Shown here: positions 27,035 to 34,706 of the stretch, piece after piece
How the letters are laid out: the number at the start of each line of letters is the position of its first letter
Position numbering within the stretch: position 1 is the stretch's first letter
Assembly: GCF_004168255.1 (NCBI RefSeq)
Contig: NZ_SEWG01000001.1
Coordinates: 434,001 to 498,000, forward strand
Length of the DNA: 64,000 nt
Direction of reading: 5' to 3'
Source of the DNA: Mucilaginibacter terrigena
Lineage (GTDB): Bacteria > Bacteroidota > Bacteroidia > Sphingobacteriales > Sphingobacteriaceae
Translations under genes and position numbers: made by a program
Notes under the pieces: model-generated
Databases searched by the model: none
Seen by the model: the letters and a program-made list of their open reading frames with translations, nothing else
Told to the model about the DNA's origin: nothing

Positions 27035-27454
27035 ATGAAAAATATAGTTTACGTAAGTACCGCTGTGAAATTGATGCACGAAAATCAATTGCTCGATATC
27101 CTGCATAATTCGAGGCAGCATAACGCGGCGCTTAGTATTTCGGGCGTTTTATTGTATTCCGAAGGGACCTTTATACAGGTTTTAGAAGGCAGGGACTCTG
27201 TAATTGATGCCCTGTACGCAAGGATCCAGGCCGACCAGCGCCATAAAAATATCATCAAACTGATTGATGAGCCTATTACCGAAAAAAGCTTTGCGCAGTG
27301 GCTGATGGGCTTTGCTGTAACTGATGCTGCTAAAACAGAGAAACTGCTTGGCTATCTACGGTCGGTAAACGAGCTTGACCTGAACAGCAGCAACAGCGGC
27401 ACCATTAACGCCATTAAAACTTTTATTGAGAGTAACGGGCTTGATGTGAAATAA
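27035..27454 (+). CDS. BLUF-domain blue-light sensor protein
   Basis: A 139-aa protein that is essentially a BLUF domain plus a short helical tail. BLUF domains bind FAD and signal by rearranging hydrogen bonds after blue-light absorption. The five functional residues of AppA (Tyr21, Asn45, Gln63, Trp104, Met106) all have counterparts at exactly minus 15: Tyr6 (IVYVST), Asn30 (SRQHN), Gln48 (FIQVLEG), Trp89 and Met91 (QWLMGF). The ATG at 27035 is preferred over a TTG at 27014. The next gene, a DUF3095 cyclase-like protein, starts 42 bases after the stop, which suggests an operon and a downstream output for the light signal. Confidence 0.93.
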   Translation: MKNIVYVSTAVKLMHENQLLDILHNSRQHNAALSISGVLLYSEGTFIQVLEGRDSVIDALYARIQADQRHKNIIKLIDEPITEKSFAQWLMGFAVTDAAKTEKLLGYLRSVNELDLNSSNSGTINAIKTFIESNGLDVK

Positions 27455-27496
27455 AGTTATTTAAAACCCGCAAGGCCTTTTTACGTATGTAAGTAT

Positions 27497-28642
27497 ATGC
27501 AAGTAGCTAACGATCAGTTTTATGCGGACTTACCTGCAAACAGGGTGCATCTTGGAGAGCTATTATTAGAAGAAAAGTTTTTTGTAAAGTTTCCTGATAA
27601 CTGGCATGTTATAATAACCGATATAAAAGGTTCTACAAGAGCAGTATTTAGCGGCCGGCACGAGGATGTGAACCTTATTGCTACCGGCAGTATCGTTACT
27701 GTGTTAAACATTGCCTTTAACCTAAATGTTACCATCCCGTTCTTTTTTGGCGGTGACGGCGCTACTTTTATTGTACCACCCAATATTATTGAAAAGGTTA
27801 TGCAGGCGCTGGCTTTGTATAAGATAAACACACTTAATATTTTTAACCTCGAAATACGTATAGGCACAATACCCGTTGAATATATATACGCGAAAGGCCA
27901 CCACATACATATATCAAAATTCAGCAGTTCCAGGTCGTTCTCTATCCCGGTAGTGTTGGGCAATGGACTCAACTACGCCGAAGAGTTGATAAAAGGGGAC
28001 GACGCGATCTTATCCGGGCATGCTGCCCAAACCGATGAACTTAACCTGAGCGGGATGCAATGCCGTTGGGACAGGATAGCCAAGCCCGAAGATAAGGAGG
28101 AGGTAGTTACGCTGCTGGTTGTTGCCAGTGACGGTGCAAGGCAATCGGGCGCATTTAGTAAGGTAATGAACAAGATAGACGAACTTTATGGCCCTCCACC
28201 TAAACGGCAACCTATATCAATTGCCCAATTAAAACTAAAATCAACCTTTAGCAGTATTCGCGAAGAAATGCATTTCAGGCTGGGCCATATCAAATGGTTA
28301 GAACTGGTGAAAACCTGGTTAACCACTCTTTACGGCTACATTTATTTCCGCACGCAAAAGGGTAAAAAATATCTGAAGAACTTGGTAGAAATGTCGGACA
28401 CGTTGGTTATCGATGGTAAAATAAACACTGTTATATCGGGTACCGTTAAACAACGAAAAAAATTACAGCAGGCTTTAGACGAATTAGAACAGGAGGGAGC
28501 AATTAAGTACGGCTTGCATGTAAGCAGCGCCTCTATCATGTCGTGTTACGTGCGAGACCTGGAAGATGGGCATATCCACTTTGTAGATGGTTCGGAAGGT
28601 GGCTATACGCAGGCTGCTAAAATACTTAAAGCGAAGTTATAG
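27497..28642 (+). CDS. DUF3095 protein, class III nucleotidyl cyclase-like
   Basis: A 381-aa soluble protein. The N-terminal half has the two metal-binding aspartates typical of class III adenylyl/guanylyl cyclases: Asp42 in IITDIKGST and Asp87 in FFGGDGATF. The C-terminal half ends with CYVRDLEDGHIHFVDGSEGG, a conserved DUF3095 block. Family membership is recognised, but catalytic activity has not been shown by anything here. It follows the BLUF gene at 42 bases on the same strand, so it is a good candidate for the BLUF output partner. No signal peptide or membrane segment is seen. Confidence 0.82.
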   Translation: MQVANDQFYADLPANRVHLGELLLEEKFFVKFPDNWHVIITDIKGSTRAVFSGRHEDVNLIATGSIVTVLNIAFNLNVTIPFFFGGDGATFIVPPNIIEKVMQALALYKINTLNIFNLEIRIGTIPVEYIYAKGHHIHISKFSSSRSFSIPVVLGNGLNYAEELIKGDDAILSGHAAQTDELNLSGMQCRWDRIAKPEDKEEVVTLLVVASDGARQSGAFSKVMNKIDELYGPPPKRQPISIAQLKLKSTFSSIREEMHFRLGHIKWLELVKTWLTTLYGYIYFRTQKGKKYLKNLVEMSDTLVIDGKINTVISGTVKQRKKLQQALDELEQEGAIKYGLHVSSASIMSCYVRDLEDGHIHFVDGSEGGYTQAAKILKAKL

Positions 28643-28718
28643 AGGATGTCCACAGGTTTTTTAAACGGCATGCTAAGTTCAAAATGCTAATAGAATAGAA
28701 CCAAGGGTTGTAAAACAA

Positions 28719-28754
28719 AAAACGCCTTCCTGAATTTAAGAAAGGCATTTTCTA
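28719..28754. terminator. Bidirectional terminator between DUF3095 and the NtrC-type gene
   Basis: AACGCCTTCCT (28721-28731) pairs with AGAAAGGCATT (28739-28749) with about two mismatches. It has A-rich sequence on the left and T-rich on the right, so it can serve both convergent genes. Confidence 0.75.
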
Positions 28755-28802
28755 TTGCATGTTGGAAACGAGAAATATCCCGTCTCTACGATTTATTAAA
28801 TT

Positions 28803-30179
28803 TTATTCCCCTCGCTTCAAACCAAATTTCTCTATCTTACTGTATAGGTGGCTGCGTTGGATATCGATATCGTCGGCAGTTTTTGATACGTTCCAGTTGT
28901 TTTTTTCCAGTTTAAATTTAATGTACTCGCGTTCGGCGTAGTCCTTATACTCCTGGAAGTTGGTAAACTGGTCGAAATCTGTTTGCGGCGCTGCGGCAAC
29001 GGCTGTGGCAGCTACCGGTGCAGATGGGTTGGCAAAAGCCTTTACATCGGTATCGGTTATGGTTTTATCGCTCAGGATGATCAGGCGCTCTACCATGTTG
29101 CGCAGCTCGCGGATGTTACCCGTCCACGGCAGGGCTTTTAAAGCATCTAAAGCGGCGTCCGAGATCTTTTTAACCGGCATGCCGTACTCGTTGCAGATCT
29201 CTTCTAAAAAGCTTTGGGTAAGCAGGCCGATATCGTCGCGGCGCTCGGTAAGCGGCGGTACGTGAATAAGGATAACGCTAAGGCGGTGGTACAAGTCCAT
29301 ACGGAAGTTACCGGCCTCAATTTCTTTCAACAGGTCTTTATTGGTTGCCGCAACTACGCGTACATCCACATCAATTTCTTTTTCGCCACCTACACGGGTA
29401 ATTTTGCTTTCCTGTAAAGCGCGCAGCACTTTGGCTTGTGCCGACTGGCTCATGTCGCCGATCTCGTCAAGGAAAAGGGTACCGCCATTGGCACTTTCAA
29501 ATTTACCGATGCGCTGCTTAATGGCCGATGTAAATGATCCCTTTTCGTGGCCGAACAATTCGCTTTCGATCAACTCGGAAGGGATGGCCGCGCAATTCAC
29601 TTCGATAATGGGGCCGTTGCTGCGGTTCGATTTTTCGTGCAGCCAGCGTGCTACCAGCTCTTTACCGCTACCGTTTGCACCGGTAACCAGTACGCGGGCA
29701 TCGGTAGGGCCAACACGGTCTATAGTTTCTTTTATTTTTATGATCGCCTGCGATTCGCCCAGGATAGGGCGCACTTTAGATACTTTACGTTTTAATACTT
29801 TGGCTTCAACAACCAAGCTCCCCCTGTCCAGGGCGTTGCGTACGGTGATGAGCAGGCGGTTAAGATCAGGTGGTTTTGATATAAAATCGAACGCGCCTTT
29901 TTTGCTGGCCTCAACAGCGGTTTCAACTGTGCCGTGGCCCGATATCATGATAAAAGGAAGATCGGGACGCAGGGCGAGGCCCTCGGTAAGCACTTCCATA
30001 CCATCCATGCGGTTCATTTTTATATCGCATAATACCAGGTCGTAATCGTTCTTCCCAATAAGCTCAAGGCCGTCTACACCGTTATCTACGTCTTCAACAA
30101 CGTAATCCTCGTACTCTAATATCTCGCGCAGGGTACTGCGGATTGACCGCTCATCATCAATTATTAAAATTTTTGCCAT
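28803..30179 (-). CDS. NtrC-family response regulator (REC-AAA+-Fis HTH)
   Basis: A 458-aa enhancer-binding response regulator. It has a receiver domain with phospho-acceptor Asp52 (LVLCDIKMNRMDG) and acidic pair at residues 8-9, then an AAA+ domain with Walker A GANGSGKE (167-174) and Walker B LFLDEIGD (Asp238, Glu239), and a C-terminal Fis-type helix-turn-helix (NNWNVSKTADDIDIQRSHLY). The sigma-54 contact loop, usually GAFTGA, reads GSFTSA at 214-219, so interaction with sigma-54 may be altered. No adjacent kinase; the histidine kinase at 34.7-36.8 kb lacks linkage. Confidence 0.92.
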   Translation of the reverse strand: MAKILIIDDERSIRSTLREILEYEDYVVEDVDNGVDGLELIGKNDYDLVLCDIKMNRMDGMEVLTEGLALRPDLPFIMISGHGTVETAVEASKKGAFDFISKPPDLNRLLITVRNALDRGSLVVEAKVLKRKVSKVRPILGESQAIIKIKETIDRVGPTDARVLVTGANGSGKELVARWLHEKSNRSNGPIIEVNCAAIPSELIESELFGHEKGSFTSAIKQRIGKFESANGGTLFLDEIGDMSQSAQAKVLRALQESKITRVGGEKEIDVDVRVVAATNKDLLKEIEAGNFRMDLYHRLSVILIHVPPLTERRDDIGLLTQSFLEEICNEYGMPVKKISDAALDALKALPWTGNIRELRNMVERLIILSDKTITDTDVKAFANPSAPVAATAVAAAPQTDFDQFTNFQEYKDYAEREYIKFKLEKNNWNVSKTADDIDIQRSHLYSKIEKFGLKRGE

Positions 30180-30254
30180 GTGTTCTTAACCGAAAATAGG
30201 TAGTAATGTTTCGGCGGCTAATATATAAAATTGTATAGTATTTTGTGCACTTTG

Positions 30255-30360
30255 TGTGAGTGATTTGTGATTAGTAAATTAGAGATTAGTTAATTAGAGA
30301 TTAGTTCATAGTTAACTAAGAAAAGCCATTCACCAACCAGCACTCGTTTACCATGAACTA
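30255..30360. repeat. Short-unit repeats upstream of the NtrC-type gene
   Basis: Degenerate units TTAGAGATTAGTTAA (twice, about 30280-30310) are followed by ATGAACTATTAACCATGAGC near 30352-30370. The first unit family recurs in reverse sense near 48960-48992, before mtaB. The second matches the ATGAACTATGAAC units at 30821-31020. No gene is present in this roughly 200-base stretch. Confidence 0.6.
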
Positions 30361-30382
30361 TTAACCATGAGCCATCAACAAA

Positions 30383-30403
30383 AAAGCCCCCTTGCGGGGG
30401 CTT
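30383..30403 (-). terminator. Terminator of RNase P RNA
   Basis: On the minus strand AAAGCCCCC and GGGGGCTTT form a 9-bp G/C-rich stem with a short loop, followed by six T, directly after the 3' end of rnpB. Confidence 0.85.
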
Positions 30404-30404
30404 T

Positions 30405-30806
30405 CAATAGCAGCAAATCTGTAAGCCGGGTTTTGTACTCCAGAAAAGGAGCTTCTATCATTAATCTGGCCCTGCCGTTGCCGACAGGATCTATCAACCT
30501 ACCCATTCTGACATTCCGTTGCCGGACATGGATGCGAGCAGCACCGCTTTCAGAACCTATTTGGTTTTTCAACTCCTGAGGTTTACCGCGATCCCGGTCG
30601 CCCGGAAAAGCCGTGAGCTCTTACCTCACGTTTTCACCCTTACCCCACGTGCCAAAGGGCAAATGCGGCGGTATATTCTCTGTGGCACTTGCTGTCGTCC
30701 GTTAGCTAACGGACGCCTTCCCGTTAGGAAGCAGGATGCTCTGTGTTGCCCGGACTTTCCTCTCACCAACTACGTTGGCACAGCGATAGAACGTTTTGCA
30801 GGTGTA
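30405..30806 (-). ncRNA. rnpB: RNase P RNA, bacterial type A
   Basis: The catalytic RNA of RNase P, which matures tRNA 5' ends. On the minus strand the 5' region carries GAGGAAAGTCCGGGC (near 30747-30762), the hallmark CR-I segment, and the 3' region carries AAAACCCGGCTTACAGA (near 30417-30433), the other universally conserved block. About 400 nt lie between P1 halves (GCAAA near 30797 and TTTGC near 30412). Exact ends are estimated from P1 and the terminator. Short protein frames overlapping it are spurious. Confidence 0.92.
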
Positions 30807-30820
30807 AAGATAGGGATTTA

Positions 30821-31020
30821 GTTGATGGTTCATGGTTCATAGTTTATGGTTCATAGTCGAAAAGTCAATTGCATAGTTACCATGAACTATATGCTATAAA
30901 CTACTTCAGCTACTATGAACCATCGCTATGAACTGTTGCAGCTACCATGAACTATGAACTATGAACGATGAACTGTTGCAGCTACCATGAACTTTGAACT
31001 ATGAACCAAAAGCTATGAAC
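30821..31020. repeat. 200-bp array of 7-8 nt units with complementary halves
   Basis: The left part is units such as ATGGTTC, ATGGTTC, ATAGTTT, ATGGTTC. The right part is their complements (CATGAACT, ATGAACTATGAAC, CTATGAACC). A longer direct repeat, ATGAACTGTTGCAGCTACCA, occurs twice (near 30928 and 30970). It fills the gap between the 5' end of rnpB and the cytochrome gene and holds no gene. Confidence 0.8.
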
Positions 31021-31442
31021 TACTTGCACTTCGCCAAATCGGCATCAGCCTCTTCAAAAGCGATGGTGCCCATTTTATTGCCGAAGGAGTTACCCATGTA
31101 AGTAAGCAGCTTGGCTATTTCAATAGAAGTAAGATCGACATTGGCAGGCATGGAGCCTTCGTAGGCTTTACCGTTTATGGTGATGATAGTTTCTTTAATG
31201 CCATATTTGATAAAGCAAGCCAGCCGGGCTTTGTTCTTTTTCAGATACGCCGTATCGGTAAGCGGTGGTATCAGGGCCGACAGGCCTTCGCCATTTGCGC
31301 CATGGCAGTTCTGGCATTTTTCTTTATAAATTACGGCACCGCCGGTATAGTAACGCTTAAAATCCTGTTCGGCCTCGCTCTGGCATGATATAACTATCGC
31401 GCAAAGCAACACAGCTATAAAAGCAATTACCTTTAACTTCAT
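31020..31442 (-). CDS. c-type cytochrome lipoprotein
   Basis: A 140-aa single-haem cytochrome c. A lipoprotein signal ends at Cys20 (AIVISC), followed by the haem motif CQNCH (Cys43, Cys46, His47) and a distal methionine in GSMP (Met98). It is membrane-anchored on the periplasmic side. Its ATG overlaps the stop of the SCO1/SenC gene by one base, so the two are translationally coupled. It probably takes part in electron transfer linked to a copper oxidase encoded elsewhere. Confidence 0.88.
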   Translation of the reverse strand: MKLKVIAFIAVLLCAIVISCQSEAEQDFKRYYTGGAVIYKEKCQNCHGANGEGLSALIPPLTDTAYLKKNKARLACFIKYGIKETIITINGKAYEGSMPANVDLTSIEIAKLLTYMGNSFGNKMGTIAFEEADADLAKCK

Positions 31443-32095
31443 TATTGGGCTATTTCGGTATCAACCTCGGTGCGCAGCGTTTTAATATCTTCAATCATCG
31501 CGCTTACCTCTTTTTCTTCGGTGCCATCATACATCCCGCGGATGCGTTTTTGCTTATCTACCAGCACAAAATAACCATCGTGCATAAATATTTCCTTAGC
31601 ATCGGGGCCCGGGCGTTTAACAAGGTAATCTTGCGATATATTATACGTTGCCTCTTTATCGCCTTGCAGCAGCCACCAGCTATTGCCGCTGATACCCAGT
31701 TTATCAGCATACTTTTTCATCACGGCGGCGCTGTCGTGTTTTGGGTCGATAGTGTGCGATATGATCTTAAAATCGGGCAGGTTCTTAAACTCGTTATATA
31801 CCTTTAGCATGTTGCGGTGCATAATAGGGCATATCGACGGGCAGGTGGTAAAAAAGAAATCGGCCACATAAATATCACCTTTAAGGCTGTTTTGGGTAAT
31901 GGTATCGCCATACTGGTTCACAAATTTAAAATCGGGTATGGTGTGGTAAATGGTATCGGTAACCTGTTTGCCATCAACTACTTTAGTAACCGCATCGCGG
32001 TTGCCCATAATAGGCAGCTTTGGTTTAGCGGCATCGTTAAACTTACAGGCTGCAAAGGCTAATGTTACAAGGAGTAATGCTGCGAGTTTTCTCAT
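31442..32095 (-). CDS. SCO1/SenC family copper-delivery lipoprotein
   Basis: A 217-aa thioredoxin-fold protein of the SCO family, which helps deliver copper to the CuA site of cytochrome c oxidase. The lipobox cysteine is Cys17 (LAFAAC). Copper ligands are Cys85 and Cys89 (TTCPSICP) and His172 (FMHDGYFVLVD). It overlaps the preceding lipoprotein gene by 4 bases (ATGA) and abuts the cytochrome gene, forming a tight cluster. Confidence 0.9.
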   Translation of the reverse strand: MRKLAALLLVTLAFAACKFNDAAKPKLPIMGNRDAVTKVVDGKQVTDTIYHTIPDFKFVNQYGDTITQNSLKGDIYVADFFFTTCPSICPIMHRNMLKVYNEFKNLPDFKIISHTIDPKHDSAAVMKKYADKLGISGNSWWLLQGDKEATYNISQDYLVKRPGPDAKEIFMHDGYFVLVDKQKRIRGMYDGTEEKEVSAMIEDIKTLRTEVDTEIAQ

Positions 32096-32502
32096 TTGGC
32101 TTTATTTTGTTTAATAAACTTTGCCGCCTTGGCTACAACAACATTAAAGCTGCTGTCAATAGCATCTATTTTCTTTTTTTCGGCGGCAAGGTAAGTCATG
32201 ATCTCGTCGTGGCTTTTACCTTTGTTTTCCGCGTCGAAGCTGTGCATCCAGTTTTCCATACGGGTGTCGGCGCTATCTAAGGCGGCGGTGTGCTGCGCAG
32301 CAACAGCTGTTACTTCTGGCGATTGGTTTGCCTTTATCAAGGTATCCAGCTGCATTTTATTTATCATGATCAGGTTTTCCTTTTCCATCACCCGGTCGTG
32401 CACTTTTATTACTTCAGTAAAAAGGTCGGTCTCCTGTTTCTTTTTATCGGTACAGCTAAATAGTACAACGCTTAAACACAGGGCGGCAATAATTTTTTTC
32501 AT
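32092..32502 (-). CDS. Small helical lipoprotein
   Basis: A 136-aa protein with a lipoprotein signal (LFSC, Cys17) and an almost entirely alpha-helical, charged mature part (EVIKVHDRVMEKENLIMINK and following), likely a coiled coil. No known domain is recognised. It overlaps the SCO gene start by 4 bases. Co-conservation with SCO and cytochrome c would suggest a respiratory role, but that is inferred from position only. Confidence 0.75.
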   Translation of the reverse strand: MKKIIAALCLSVVLFSCTDKKKQETDLFTEVIKVHDRVMEKENLIMINKMQLDTLIKANQSPEVTAVAAQHTAALDSADTRMENWMHSFDAENKGKSHDEIMTYLAAEKKKIDAIDSSFNVVVAKAAKFIKQNKAK

Positions 32503-32520
32503 TGTATCTTTTGTAATGGT

Positions 32521-32991
32521 TTACGGTGCGGGGTTTATTTGTCTTAAGTAGTAAACATAATCTGTTATGGGCAGCTTGTCATCACCGGTCAGCTTTAAAT
32601 GCTGGCCTGCCTGCGCGCGGGTGTGTGTGCCATGGTTAATAACATGCGCCAGTATATCGCAAAGCGCGGTTTCAAACAACTGGCCCTGCAAATTCCGGTA
32701 GGTAATTATCTTGTCGAAACCGGCTTCGTTTAAGCTGTTCAGAAAAGTTATCCAGCCGTGGTGTAATTTATCAATAATGGCCCCGTAGCTTGCGGCATCC
32801 CAATCCGGCCATAACTCTGTAACTTTTGTATGCTGCCCCATACAGCGCGATAGCCACACCTCTTCGGCAACCAGCAGGTGGGTCATCAGCTTAACAGGCT
32901 TACCGTTTATCCCGGTTTTTACTATCAGATCAGCTATCTGCCGGTTAGCAAACTGGTCGTAATTAAACAGGCGGATAAAGTAGCTTTTCAT
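32521..32991 (-). CDS. DinB-fold protein
   Basis: A 156-aa DinB-superfamily protein, cytoplasmic. Metal ligands are probably His38 (KLMTHLLVAEEVW), His116, His120 and His123 (AHVINHGTHTRAQ). It lies 18 bases upstream of the lipoprotein-SCO-cytochrome cluster on the same strand and may be its first gene. Substrate is unknown. Confidence 0.82.
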   Translation of the reverse strand: MKSYFIRLFNYDQFANRQIADLIVKTGINGKPVKLMTHLLVAEEVWLSRCMGQHTKVTELWPDWDAASYGAIIDKLHHGWITFLNSLNEAGFDKIITYRNLQGQLFETALCDILAHVINHGTHTRAQAGQHLKLTGDDKLPITDYVYYLRQINPAP

Positions 32992-33191
32992 TGGCGGTAA
33001 AAGTACGCATAGTGCGCCAAATTCATAAAATATTTTGGGCGATTGATACTTAAAACCAAGCCATTATTAAAATTTTACATTATGCAGGCCAAAACTTATA
33101 AGCACCTGGTGCTGTTAACAATAACATCATCTAACATATACCATAACTTCACACAGCCATCCTACATTTGAATAAACATTAACTAAACACC

Positions 33192-33281
33192 ATGAAGATG
33201 ATTGAAAAATTGGCCGCCATAGTAAGCGACCTGCGCGAATGGATGTTTTTAAAAAGCATGCGTTCGTCTTTTATGCACTAA
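33192..33281 (+). CDS. Possible 29-residue basic peptide upstream of the beta-glucosidase gene
   Basis: ATG at 33192 opens a 29-codon frame starting MKMIEKLAAIVSDLREWMFL and ending with TAA at 33279-33281. It is amphipathic, with four internal methionines. It lies alone in the 359-base gap before the GH1 gene, 69 bases from that start. The frame is neither AT-biased nor repetitive, so it may be real, but such a length is not decisive. Confidence 0.35.
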   Translation: MKMIEKLAAIVSDLREWMFLKSMRSSFMH

Positions 33282-33350
33282 GTTTTTTAACGTAATGCTT
33301 TATTTATACAATAAAAATGTACATTTTGGGCTTTGCACCAGCTCAAATTA

Positions 33351-34706
33351 ATGGCTACAGATAACCCCGATACATCTTTTTCTAAACAACTTTTTGGCGA
33401 TGATTTTGCCTGGGGCGTGTCTACCGCCGCCCTGCAGATAGAAGGCTCTTGCGATGCCGACGGAAAAGGCGCTTCCATCTGGGATACATTTACCGCAAAA
33501 AAAGGCAAGGTTTTAAACGGGGACAAACCCGGTATCGCCTGCGATTTTTATAACCGCTATGAACAGGATATAGACCTTGTCAAAGAACTTAACATTCCTA
33601 ATTTTCGTTTCTCGATAAGCTGGAGCCGCATTTTACCTGTTGGCGAAGGCAATATTAACCAGGCGGGGATAGACCATTACAATAAAGTTATTGATTACTG
33701 CCTTAAACAAGGCGTAGAGCCCTGGGTAACCCTTTATCACTGGGACTTGCCGCAGGCGCTTGAAGATAAAGGCGGCTGGACAAACCGCGATATAGTTGGC
33801 TGGTTTAGCAACTTCGCTGAGATCTGCGCCCAAAACTTTGGCGACCGTGTAAAAAACTGGATGGTGATGAACGAGCCGGCCGTGTTTACCGGCGCGGGTT
33901 ATTTCCTGGGGATCCACGCGCCGGGCAGGCGGGGGCTGCGTAACTTTTTGCCGGCAATACACCATGTGGTTTTAAGTATAGTGGCAGGGGCAAGGGTGCT
34001 GCGGAAATTATGCCCTGCCGCGCAGATAGGCAATACGTTTTCCTGCTCGTATATAGAGCCTTATGCCGATAAACCCAAACATATTAATGCCGCCAAACGC
34101 GCCGATGTTTTAATAAACCGGCTTTATATCGAGCCACTACTCGGCTTGGGATATCCCACAGACGAGATCACTGCGCTAAAAGGCATCAGCAAATACATAC
34201 AGCCCGGCGATGAAGCAAACATGAGTTTCGATTTTGATTTTATCGGTATTCAAAATTATACCCGCGAAATTGTTAAATATTCGTTTTTTACCCCCTACAT
34301 AGGCGCCAGCCTGGTTAAAGCCGAAAAACGTAATGTAAAGTTAACCGATATGAAGTGGGAGGTGTACCCGCCTGCTATTTACCATATGCTTAAAAAGTTT
34401 AGCGCGTACCCGCAGATAAAAAAACTTATTGTAACCGAAAACGGGGCTGCTTTCCCGGACAGCGTTGCGGATGGCCGGGTTGACGACCCCAAACGCGTTA
34501 AGTACCTGCAAACGCATTTGCAACAGGTATTAAAAGCAAAGCAGGAGGGATGCAATGTACAGGGTTATTTTGTGTGGACCTTAACCGATAACTTTGAATG
34601 GGCCGAAGGCTATCATCCAAGGTTTGGGCTGGTTTATGTTGATTTTGAAACGCAGCAGCGCATTATCAAATCATCAGGCCGTTGGTTCGCTCAGTTGCTG
34701 GGGTAG
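33351..34706 (+). CDS. Family 1 glycoside hydrolase (beta-glucosidase)
   Basis: Cytoplasmic retaining beta-glycosidase, 451 aa from the ATG at 33351 (a TTG at 33333 is less likely). GH1 landmarks: WGVSTAALQIEG near the N terminus, acid/base Glu175 in MNEPAVF, nucleophile Glu363 in VTENGAA, and the sugar-binding DNFEWAEGYHPRFGL near the C terminus. There is no signal peptide. Beta-glucosidase activity is the most common in the family; the exact sugar is not determinable. Its 3' end overlaps the convergent histidine kinase gene by 33 bases. Confidence 0.93.
   Translation: MATDNPDTSFSKQLFGDDFAWGVSTAALQIEGSCDADGKGASIWDTFTAKKGKVLNGDKPGIACDFYNRYEQDIDLVKELNIPNFRFSISWSRILPVGEGNINQAGIDHYNKVIDYCLKQGVEPWVTLYHWDLPQALEDKGGWTNRDIVGWFSNFAEICAQNFGDRVKNWMVMNEPAVFTGAGYFLGIHAPGRRGLRNFLPAIHHVVLSIVAGARVLRKLCPAAQIGNTFSCSYIEPYADKPKHINAAKRADVLINRLYIEPLLGLGYPTDEITALKGISKYIQPGDEANMSFDFDFIGIQNYTREIVKYSFFTPYIGASLVKAEKRNVKLTDMKWEVYPPAIYHMLKKFSAYPQIKKLIVTENGAAFPDSVADGRVDDPKRVKYLQTHLQQVLKAKQEGCNVQGYFVWTLTDNFEWAEGYHPRFGLVYVDFETQQRIIKSSGRWFAQLLG

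Noticed and set aside
30367..30821. Short protein genes in both directions around 30.4-30.8 kb
   Set aside because: The stretch is RNase P RNA (conserved GAGGAAAGTCCGGGC and CCCGGCTTACAGA blocks); the frames are incidental.
30821..31020. CRISPR array
   Set aside because: Units are 7-8 nt and degenerate, with both strands represented; there are no regular spacers of 25-40 nt and no cas genes nearby.
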